The position numbers were made by a program, and so were the translations under genes. Below, in pieces: positions 13,767-19,649 of a stretch of 19,649 bases of DNA (its first letter is position 1; every line of letters starts with the position of its first letter). The stretch spans positions 1 through 19,649 of the forward strand of contig CAIXCO010000176.1 of assembly GCA_903917955.1 (NCBI GenBank), given 5' to 3'. The DNA is from an uncultured Chlorobiaceae bacterium. GTDB taxonomy: Bacteria; Bacteroidota; Chlorobiia; Chlorobiales; Chlorobiaceae. The notes under the pieces are model-generated. The model had not been told where the DNA came from. It saw only the letters and a list, made by a program, of their open reading frames with translations, and ran no database searches.

Positions 13767-14887
13767 CTCGTCAGAATAATGGGTTGGGTTAAATCCATAA
13801 GTGAGGTGAACTCTTCAAAGAGGTAGTGCGAATCATGCGGCCCTGGTGCCGCTTCCGGGTGATACTGTACCGAAAAGCAGGGAAGATTTTTGTGCTTTAC
13901 CCCTTCGATGGTCGTGTCGTAGAGATTGAGATGAGTCATTTCAAGCTCTTCAGGCAGTGACTCCATTGCAACAGCAAAACCGTGATTCTGTGATGTTATC
14001 TCTATCTTCTTGCTTGCAAGGTTTTTAACCGGGTGATTGCTGCCGTGGTGGCCGAATTTTAGTTTGTAGGTTTCGGCTCCGAAAGCCAGAGAGAGCAGTT
14101 GGTGGCCGAGGCAGATACCGAAGATCGGCAGCGGTTTGGTTGTGCGGTTATACTCAACAAGTTGGCGAATGGTCTCAATGGCATAACCGACGGCTGACGG
14201 ATCGCCAGGGCCGTTGGAGAGAAAGACTCCGTCCACGTTGAGCTCGAGCACCTCGCTTGCCGTTGTTCCGGCCTTGAGGACGGTTACCCGGCATCCCGCC
14301 TCCTGCAGCATACGCAAGATATTGGTTTTGATACCATAGTCGAACGCGGCAACATGGTAGCGGGCATTCTCACGCTCGAGGGTATAATTTTCGCTGGTGG
14401 TAACGGTTTTGACCAGATCGCGACCACTCATTTCAGGGCTTTGAAGGGCCTTCTCTCTCAGTATCTCCTCATTGGTTTCAAGAGCGGAGATGACTCCTCT
14501 CATGGCACCCTTTTCACGGATTTCGCGCACAAGCTTCCGCGTATCAATACCGGCAAGCCCCATGACGCCCGCTCTCTTGAGGCAAGAGTCGAGACTCTCG
14601 GTGGCCTCGAAGTTGCTGTGGATACGCGACACTTCGTGGACAATGAAGGCCGATGCCCATATTTTTTCCGATTCGTTATCCGTCGGGTTGATACCGTAGT
14701 TTCCTATCAGCGGATAGGTCATCATCACCATCTGGCCGGCATAAGAGGGATCGGTGAGAATTTCCTGATATCCGGTATGTGATGTATTGAAAACCACTTC
14801 GCCGGTTGTTTCCCCGATGTGGCCGAATGCGGTCCCGTTATAGACCGACCCGTTTTCCAGTACCAATTTTGCTGCTGCTGGTTGCAT
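13763..14887 (-). CDS. carA: Carbamoyl-phosphate synthase, small (glutaminase) subunit
   Basis: Releases ammonia from glutamine for the large subunit CarB, supplying carbamoyl phosphate for pyrimidines and arginine. From ATG 14887 it has 374 residues, typical for CarA. The N-terminal half has VVFNTSHTGYQEILTDPSY and the C-terminal half is a class I amidotransferase domain. The nucleophile is Cys259 in GICLGHQ; His343 and Glu345 are in QYHPEA; SNGPGDP and the oxyanion region are intact. An ATG at 14899 overlaps the yajC stop (ATGA) and would add four residues. carB is not in the window. The gene couples forward to the aminotransferase. Confidence 0.95.
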   Translation of the reverse strand: MQPAAAKLVLENGSVYNGTAFGHIGETTGEVVFNTSHTGYQEILTDPSYAGQMVMMTYPLIGNYGINPTDNESEKIWASAFIVHEVSRIHSNFEATESLDSCLKRAGVMGLAGIDTRKLVREIREKGAMRGVISALETNEEILREKALQSPEMSGRDLVKTVTTSENYTLERENARYHVAAFDYGIKTNILRMLQEAGCRVTVLKAGTTASEVLELNVDGVFLSNGPGDPSAVGYAIETIRQLVEYNRTTKPLPIFGICLGHQLLSLAFGAETYKLKFGHHGSNHPVKNLASKKIEITSQNHGFAVAMESLPEELEMTHLNLYDTTIEGVKHKNLPCFSVQYHPEAAPGPHDSHYLFEEFTSLMDLTQPIILTR

Positions 14888-14895
14888 GATACTTC

Positions 14896-15252
14896 TCATT
14901 CCTTGGTCGTGAGTTTATCGCCCGTTTCCTGCTTTTCAATATTGGCAACGGCGGTGCGGTCAAAAGTGATTTTTGTGGATTCATTGACCTGGACAAGAAC
15001 AGTTTTCTTCTCCGTATCAATTCCTGCAACAGTACCATGAACACCGCCTATGGTGATAACCTTGTCACCTCTTTTCAGGCTGTCGAGCACTTTTTCGCGA
15101 TCCTTCTGCTTTTTCTGCTGGGGACGAATCATGAAGAAGTAAAAAACAATAAAAATAAGTACCAGCGGGACAATCTGAATGAGCGGATTTGGTGCGGCCT
15201 GACCTGCAACGGGAGGCGCAAAGAGTAGTAGTGAGAGTAGCGTATTTGGCAT
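14896..15252 (-). CDS. yajC: Preprotein translocase subunit YajC
   Basis: Small membrane subunit associated with SecDF and the Sec translocon. The 118 residues contain one membrane helix at about 24-43 (LIQIVPLVLIFIVFYFFMI), directly followed by RPQQKKQK and KVLDSLKRGDKVITIGGVHGTV, the YajC signature. A short hydrophobic N-terminus with APPVAGQAA precedes the helix. The stop overlaps a carA start codon. secD/secF are not next to it, although in many bacteria yajC lies near them. Confidence 0.93.
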   Translation of the reverse strand: MPNTLLSLLLFAPPVAGQAAPNPLIQIVPLVLIFIVFYFFMIRPQQKKQKDREKVLDSLKRGDKVITIGGVHGTVAGIDTEKKTVLVQVNESTKITFDRTAVANIEKQETGDKLTTKE

Positions 15253-15304
15253 AGTATTGTCGTAGGATATTAAAAAAACGTAACAGACTTATTTCGTGAG
15301 CGGT

Positions 15305-15333
15305 AATGTAATGTATTTATGGAACTATTTCAA
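15305..15333 (-). promoter_or_regulatory. Candidate promoter of yajC-carA
   Basis: On the minus strand TTGAAA (15333-15328) and TACATT (15310-15305) are 17 bases apart, beginning right at the tsaD stop. Transcription would start near 15298 and give a leader of about 45 bases before yajC. This could let the yajC operon be read independently of tsaD. Confidence 0.38.
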
Positions 15334-16386
15334 TCACGCCCTCCTTGCCCCGGCGGTAAAGCTTGCGTAAGGTGCTTTATTGTAACGGTATTCCGTCTCC
15401 ATTCCTCGGTAGATTTTCAGGCTGGCAAGTGTGGCTATCATGGCTGCGTTGTCGGTTGAGTAGAGGGTAGAGGGCACGTGCAGCGTGATGCCTGCTTTAT
15501 TACAGGCCTCTTTCATCGCTTTTCTCAAGGCCGAGTTTGCACTCACTCCACCAGCCATTGCAACCGCCCTGATTCTCTGACTGCGTGCCGCGGCAACGGT
15601 TTTTTCGACAAGCACGCTGACGATGGCCGCCTGTATTGATGCGGCAATATCGGCCTTGTGCTCTTCGATATATTCCGGACTCTGTTTCTGCAGCCAAGTG
15701 AGCACTGAAGTTTTAAGGCCGGAAAAGCTGAAATCAAAATTTCCCTGGTAATTTTTACTGCTCTGCGACGCTGAGGTGAGCGCCCGGGGAAAGAGGTGGA
15801 AGGCTGGATTGCCCCTCTCGGCAAGTGTGTCAATTACCGGGCCTGCCGGATAGGGGAGGCCAAGCATCTTGCCGGTTTTATCGAATGCCTCTCCGGCAGC
15901 ATCGTCAAGTGTCCGGCCAATAACCTTGTAGGAGAGGTCCTGCTCCACCAGAGAGAGGAGGGTGTGGCCACCCGAAACCGTCAGCGAAACAAACCTTCCT
16001 TCAGGGGGAGGAAGAGAGGAGCCCTCATTGATAAATGGTGAAAAGATATGGGCTTCGATGTGGTTGATCGCCACAAAGGGAATCTTGAGAGCGTATGCCA
16101 TGCCTTGGGCAAAAGAGAGTCCGACCATGACGGCGCCGATTAATCCCGGCCCGGCGGTCGCTGCTATGACATCAAGTTCATTTTTTCTTATATTGGACTC
16201 TGTTATGGCAGCGTCCACAATTGTAACAATAAGCCGTTCGTGTTCTCGTGATGCCAGTTCCGGCACAACGCCGCCGAAGAGAGTGTGACAGTGTTGCGAA
16301 CTGACCACGTTCGAGAGTACCTTTCCGCTGCAAAGCACGGCTGCGGATGTTTCATCACAACTGGTTTCAATGCCTAAAATATTCAT
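15334..16386 (-). CDS. tsaD: tRNA N6-threonylcarbamoyladenosine transferase TsaD
   Basis: Transfers the threonylcarbamoyl group to A37 of ANN-decoding tRNAs with TsaB and TsaE. At 350 residues it is of normal length. It carries ILGIETSCDETS at 3-14, the metal-binding HIEAH at 109-113, VSGGHT at 137-142, DDAAGEAFDK at 161-170, AGGVSANSALR, and the late STDNAAM with the third metal ligand. ATG 16386 is firm because the motif starts at residue 3. It is divergent from a small membrane protein gene across a 23-base gap. It was formerly annotated as O-sialoglycoprotein endopeptidase (gcp). Confidence 0.96.
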   Translation of the reverse strand: MNILGIETSCDETSAAVLCSGKVLSNVVSSQHCHTLFGGVVPELASREHERLIVTIVDAAITESNIRKNELDVIAATAGPGLIGAVMVGLSFAQGMAYALKIPFVAINHIEAHIFSPFINEGSSLPPPEGRFVSLTVSGGHTLLSLVEQDLSYKVIGRTLDDAAGEAFDKTGKMLGLPYPAGPVIDTLAERGNPAFHLFPRALTSASQSSKNYQGNFDFSFSGLKTSVLTWLQKQSPEYIEEHKADIAASIQAAIVSVLVEKTVAAARSQRIRAVAMAGGVSANSALRKAMKEACNKAGITLHVPSTLYSTDNAAMIATLASLKIYRGMETEYRYNKAPYASFTAGARRA

Positions 16387-16394
16387 GGTATAAT
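16366..16394 (+). promoter_or_regulatory. Candidate promoter of the 75-aa membrane protein gene
   Basis: TTCAAT (16366-16371) and a perfect TATAAT (16389-16394) are 17 bases apart. Transcription would start near 16401, only about 9 bases before the ATG. The -35 lies inside the start of tsaD, so the two divergent genes share control sequence. Confidence 0.4.
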
Positions 16395-16409
16395 TTTTTC
16401 TGTAGAACT

Positions 16410-16637
16410 ATGGGCAAAGCTAACAATCCGGTCAATAATAGCAAACCGCGCGAGAAGGTAAGCGCACTCCATGTGATTATGATCCTTATCGGGGCAAACC
16501 TCATGCTTCTCCTGGCTCCAGAGTTTGGTCTTCTCAACAGTTTGCTCTATATCCCCGATTTTTATGTGTGGCCCGCGACGGTTGGCGGGTTTGCCATGGT
16601 GGTGTTTGGCTTCAGGGGTTTTTTCAAGAAAGCTTGA
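16410..16637 (+). CDS. Small two-helix membrane protein, hypothetical (75 aa)
   Basis: I do not recognise this protein as a named family. From ATG 16410 it has 75 residues: a polar Lys/Asn-rich N-terminus, a first membrane helix (about 24-40, VIMILIGANLMLLLAP), a short loop with LLYIPDFYVWP, a second helix (about 53-68, ATVGGFAMVVFGFRGFF) and a final KKA. An upstream in-frame ATG at 16347 lies inside tsaD and is unlikely. The codon pattern and the perfect -10 element support a real gene. Its position before moxR might mean cotranscription, but 132 bases separate them. Confidence 0.65.
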   Translation: MGKANNPVNNSKPREKVSALHVIMILIGANLMLLLAPEFGLLNSLLYIPDFYVWPATVGGFAMVVFGFRGFFKKA

Positions 16638-16662
16638 TGATCAGGGCTGCCGGAGGATAAAT

Positions 16663-16722
16663 TTGAAGATACTATGGATTGTTTCACGCTATTTGCGCCG
16701 ACGGTGGAGTTGGCGTGTGTAA
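16663..16722 (+). CDS. Candidate mini-ORF (19 aa, basic/Trp-rich) upstream of moxR
   Basis: A TTG codon at 16663 lies 6 bases after a strong GGAGG (16652-16656). It opens a 19-codon frame ending at TAA 16720-16722. The peptide has Leu/Ile/Trp at its start and then YLRRRWSWRV: five Arg and three Trp in all, amphipathic and positively charged. The ribosome binding site is better than that of most long genes here, which is why I report it. It might be a real small membrane-active protein or a translated leader that affects moxR. A chance match cannot be excluded, because it uses TTG and is very short. Confidence 0.35.
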   Translation: MKILWIVSRYLRRRWSWRV

Positions 16723-16769
16723 CAGACCACTGAGCGGGTTCCCTTAACAAGCACAAGAGAGGAGGTATC

Positions 16770-17768
16770 ATGCAGCACGCAGTAGAACTGGAAGAGCTTG
16801 GAGTGCAGATAACGGAGGCTTCCCGTTTTCTTGAAATGGCGCAGGAGCAGCTTTCTCTGCGTATTATTGGTCAGCATGAGGTGATCAGGAGGATTTTTAT
16901 TGCCATGCTCGTTAATGGACATATTTTGCTTGAGGGTGTGCCCGGACTGGCCAAAACACTTATTATCAGAACCTTTGCTTCCGCAATGAACCTGAAGTTT
17001 CAGCGTATCCAGTTTACCCCGGATATGTTGCCAGCCGACCTTATCGGTACAATGATTTACAATCCCAAAGACATGGAGTTCTATCCCCGCAAGGGGCCGG
17101 TCTTCGCCAATGTTATCCTTGCCGATGAAATCAACCGTTCACCAGCCAAGGTACAGTCGGCACTGCTGGAGGCCATGCAGGAGCACCAGGTAACGATTGG
17201 CAGCCAGACGTTTCCCCTGCAGGAGCCTTTTATGGTGCTTGCGACCCAGAACCCCATTGAACATGAAGGCACCTATATTCTTCCTGAAGCGCAGGTTGAC
17301 CGGTTTATGATGAAAATTCTTGTCGATTACCCCTCTTATGAAGAGGAGCTTGAGATCATGCTGCAATCGGCCACCACTGCCAGCAAGGTGCCGGTCATAC
17401 CGGTCGTGCAGCCTCACGATATTTCGAGAGCAAGGGGTTTGATTGACCGCATTTACGTTGATCCGAGAGTGCAGCGCTATATTGTTGATCTTGTTGTTGC
17501 TACCAGAAAACCGACAAAATATGGCATGGCCAATCTTGAGGCAATGATTGAGTATGGCGCGTCTCCAAGGGCCTCAATATTTCTCCTTTTGGCGGCTAAA
17601 GCACATGCCTTTCTTCAGCAACGGGCGTATATAACCCCGGAGGATGTCAAGGCTATTGCCTACGATACCCTTCGCCACCGTATACGACCGGGGTATGAGG
17701 CTGAGGCAGACAATATCAAACCTGACGATATTATCCGGCAGATCCTGCAGCATGTGCAGGTTCCATAA
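16770..17768 (+). CDS. moxR: MoxR-family AAA+ ATPase
   Basis: AAA+ chaperone-like ATPase of 332 residues. It has Walker A GVPGLAKT at 56-63, Walker B VILADE at 115-120 followed by INRS, sensor 1 ATQNP around Asn161, the conserved EGTYILPEAQVDRF segment (168-179), and a C-terminal lid domain ending with ALxHRIRPGYEAE-type sequence. MoxR proteins act with VWA-domain partners; here a DUF58 protein follows after 16 bases and a BatD-like protein after that. The start is firm: GAGGAGG lies 5 bases before ATG 16770. It works in the cytoplasm, probably assembling or activating the Bat complex at the membrane. Confidence 0.95.
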   Translation: MQHAVELEELGVQITEASRFLEMAQEQLSLRIIGQHEVIRRIFIAMLVNGHILLEGVPGLAKTLIIRTFASAMNLKFQRIQFTPDMLPADLIGTMIYNPKDMEFYPRKGPVFANVILADEINRSPAKVQSALLEAMQEHQVTIGSQTFPLQEPFMVLATQNPIEHEGTYILPEAQVDRFMMKILVDYPSYEEELEIMLQSATTASKVPVIPVVQPHDISRARGLIDRIYVDPRVQRYIVDLVVATRKPTKYGMANLEAMIEYGASPRASIFLLLAAKAHAFLQQRAYITPEDVKAIAYDTLRHRIRPGYEAEADNIKPDDIIRQILQHVQVP

Positions 17769-17784
17769 CTTTGACGGCCGTACC

Positions 17785-18693
17785 ATGAGCACAAAGAGGG
17801 AAGTGGAGAGGAGTGACGAGCGTTTGAAAGAGCTCCAGAATATCATAAGGCGGGTTGAAATTCGCTCGAAGCGCATGGCCAGCGAACTGTTCAGTGGCGA
17901 ATACCACTCCTCGTTCAAGGGAAAGGGTATCGAGTTCAGCAATGTTCGTGAATACCAGTATGGCGATGATGTCCGCTCCATTGACTGGAATACCTCTGCC
18001 CGGAAGCATGAACTCTATGTCAAGCTCTTTACCGAGGAGCGGGAGCGAAGCCTTCTGCTTGTTGTTGACGGTTCTGCATCAATGCTTTTCGGCAGCCGGA
18101 AGCAGAGTAAAAAGGATCTTGCTCTGGAAGTGTGTGCCGTGCTTGCCTTCAGCGCTCTCCAGAACAACGACAAGGTCGGACTTCTTGTTTTTACCGACCG
18201 GGTCGAAACCTATATTCCACCCCGAAAAGGGCGGTATCATGTGCTGGTCATTCTCGAAGAACTTGTTCGATTGAAACCCCAAAGCAGCACGACCAATATC
18301 GGCGCCGCACTCTCCTTTATCCGCTATACCCGCAAGCGGCAGGAGATCATCTTTCTTTTGACCGATCTTGTCGACAGTGATTACGAAAAAGGGATGAAGT
18401 TGCTCAATACTCGTCATGACTTTATTCTGGTGCACATCAGTGATCCGCTCGATAAAGCTCTGCCCCTCAGCGCTCTGCTCGATCTCGAAGAGCCAGAAAC
18501 AGGCATGCGGCTTACCCTTGATGGCGGAAGTCGCCCGGAAATTGAGCGCTATCGGCGGGAGCAGGCGCGGCAGCATGACGAGCTCCGTCAGCGGCTCCGG
18601 CGAATGCGCATAGACTCGGTTTTTCTCGATACTGATCGCTCTTTTACCGCTGATCTCAACTCTTTTTTTCGAAATCGTGAACGCAAGCTCTGA
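17785..18693 (+). CDS. DUF58 protein with von Willebrand A-like fold
   Basis: Cytoplasmic protein of 302 residues from ATG 17785; an open frame runs further upstream inside moxR but has no support. The DUF58 core is GKGIEFSNVREYQYGDDVRSIDWNTSAR (about 47-73). The VWA-like domain starts at LLLVVDGSASM (about 90-100), with the DxSxS metal-site motif, and continues with TDLVD near 197. No membrane helix is present. DUF58 proteins accompany MoxR ATPases and Bat genes nearly everywhere and probably serve as MoxR partner. The last 17 bases overlap the next gene if GTG 18677 is used. Confidence 0.93.
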   Translation: MSTKREVERSDERLKELQNIIRRVEIRSKRMASELFSGEYHSSFKGKGIEFSNVREYQYGDDVRSIDWNTSARKHELYVKLFTEERERSLLLVVDGSASMLFGSRKQSKKDLALEVCAVLAFSALQNNDKVGLLVFTDRVETYIPPRKGRYHVLVILEELVRLKPQSSTTNIGAALSFIRYTRKRQEIIFLLTDLVDSDYEKGMKLLNTRHDFILVHISDPLDKALPLSALLDLEEPETGMRLTLDGGSRPEIERYRREQARQHDELRQRLRRMRIDSVFLDTDRSFTADLNSFFRNRERKL

Positions 18694-19648
18694 AGTGCAG
18701 AGGGTTTGGCTCCAAAAGTGGCTTCTTTTTCTGCTGCTTTTCCTCTGCCCTATGGCGCCCTCTTCTCCACTTTTCGGTGTAGATGGAGATGTGCCGCCCC
18801 GGATAACAGCAAGGGTGATCCCCGACAGCGCTCTCGTCGGCGACCGTATTCGCTGTTTGATCACGGTTCATCATTCAGAGAAAGAGGTGGCTGCACTTGA
18901 GGGGTTCGAGCGGAGTGACTCCCTTGCCAGCCACTCATTCGAGCTGATCAGCCGGAAACGCTCCTCCTCGTTTCCCCTTTCCGGAGGAGCGGGAACGGAG
19001 GAGTTCGAGCTTGAGCTTGCCGTGTTTGGTCGTGGTCATCAGCCTCTTCCACCCTTTACTGTGGTGTTTCGGGATCTCCAGGGAAGGGTGACAAAAAGAG
19101 TGCCTTATACTCCCTCAACCTCACTCTTTGTCCGGGCGCTCACCGACTCCTCCATGCATGAACTCCGGCCTCTCAAGCCACCCCTGAAACCCTCGATTCC
19201 CTCTCTTCTGATGATGAGCGTTGTTGGTGGAGTCTTTGGCGTTGCCGGTATGGTTCTTCTGCTGCTTTTTCTGCTCAAACGCAAGGTGCGCAACAGCGCT
19301 GAGCGGGTTGATTCCGGGCAGGTTGCCCAGCGGAAGCTCCGAAAACTTGGTTCAAGTCTTTCTGCCGGGATGCCTCCGCATGAATGCTATGAGGAGCTGA
19401 GTAACATCATGCGCTCCTTTCTTGAAAACCATTATCGCATCAGTGCACTTGAAGCGGTAACCCAAGAGATTGAGCGCGATTTGAAAAAGATCGGTGTGGC
19501 TGGATTTGAAAGTATCATGAACCTTCTCAAACAGGCAGATCTCGTCAAATTTGCCGATTGTCATCCCGATGTTGAAGAGTCACGCCAGTCACTCAAAAAA
19601 GCCTCAGAAGTGATTCGTTCCACCCGTGTACCAAAGGTCGAAGGGTAG
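18677..19648 (+). CDS. BatD-like/aerotolerance-associated membrane protein
   Basis: A protein of up to 323 residues, complete at TAG 19646-19648, one base before the window edge. Numbering is from GTG 18677; GTG 18695, just after the DUF58 stop, would give 317. It has an N-terminal hydrophobic signal (about 15-30), an extracytoplasmic beta-rich domain (about 40-155; ITARVIPDSALVGDRIRCLITV resembles BatD domains), one membrane helix at about 177-200, and a cytoplasmic helical tail of about 120 residues with YEELSNIMRSFLENHYRI. This matches the protein that usually follows DUF58 in Bat operons, before the VWA genes batA and batB. No catalytic motif is seen. Confidence 0.75.
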   Translation: MNASSEVQRVWLQKWLLFLLLFLCPMAPSSPLFGVDGDVPPRITARVIPDSALVGDRIRCLITVHHSEKEVAALEGFERSDSLASHSFELISRKRSSSFPLSGGAGTEEFELELAVFGRGHQPLPPFTVVFRDLQGRVTKRVPYTPSTSLFVRALTDSSMHELRPLKPPLKPSIPSLLMMSVVGGVFGVAGMVLLLLFLLKRKVRNSAERVDSGQVAQRKLRKLGSSLSAGMPPHECYEELSNIMRSFLENHYRISALEAVTQEIERDLKKIGVAGFESIMNLLKQADLVKFADCHPDVEESRQSLKKASEVIRSTRVPKVEG

Positions 19649-19649
19649 A

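Noticed and set aside
1..19649. Search for tRNA, rRNA, CRISPR arrays, insertion sequences, prophage genes or a defence island
   Set aside because: Reading both strands showed none: no cloverleaf arms with a CCA end, no spaced repeats, no transposase motifs, and nearly all space is filled by housekeeping-type genes.

Overview
The window looks like part of the chromosome of a green sulfur bacterium (Chlorobi; Chlorobium/Pelodictyon-like). The main reason is a set of small c-type cytochromes that closely resemble Chlorobium cytochrome c-555 (CxxCH near the N-terminus, a GAPKxGD...WAPRI block, and a MPAKGG Met loop). The gene content around them also fits: long-type leuA, znuABC, moxR/DUF58/Bat genes, and a B12-binding radical SAM enzyme. 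No rRNA, tRNA, CRISPR array, insertion sequence or phage gene was seen. Codon use and gene density look like ordinary core chromosome. The taxonomic call is an inference from protein resemblance.

Layout, plus-strand part (1-6333): the 3' end of an L,D-transpeptidase gene (1-162); a leucine-rich leader peptide and intrinsic terminator (306-457) in front of 2-isopropylmalate synthase leuA (491-2173); a zinc/manganese ABC transporter in the order binding protein, ATPase, permease (2322-4722); a short convergent gene for a Pmp3/YqaE-like membrane peptide that overlaps the permease 3' end (4688-4855, minus); a Lys/Asn-rich hypothetical (5045-5371); and a glycerophosphodiester phosphodiesterase (5503-6333).

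Minus-strand part (6376-16386): this reads right to left. The operon-like run is tsaD, then yajC-carA-aminotransferase-BatC-like TPR protein-radical SAM enzyme (4-bp overlaps or very short gaps), then a diheme c-555-like lipoprotein, two monoheme c-555-like cytochromes with their own promoter and terminators, then proC-batD. Strong terminator hairpins at 9657-9690 and 8681-8710 separate the cytochrome units.

Plus-strand right end (16410-19648): a 75-aa membrane protein divergent from tsaD, a 19-codon mini-ORF with an excellent ribosome binding site, then moxR, a DUF58/VWA protein and a BatD-like membrane protein. The rest of a Bat operon probably lies beyond the edge.

Most interesting points: a leucine attenuator built like the proteobacterial ones but in a probable green sulfur bacterium; Bat-type genes split over three loci and mixed with metabolic genes; a duplicated c-555 family with a two-domain lipoprotein member and three 15-bp tandem repeats in one leader; and small genes easily missed by gene callers (Pmp3-like, mini-ORF, leader peptide).
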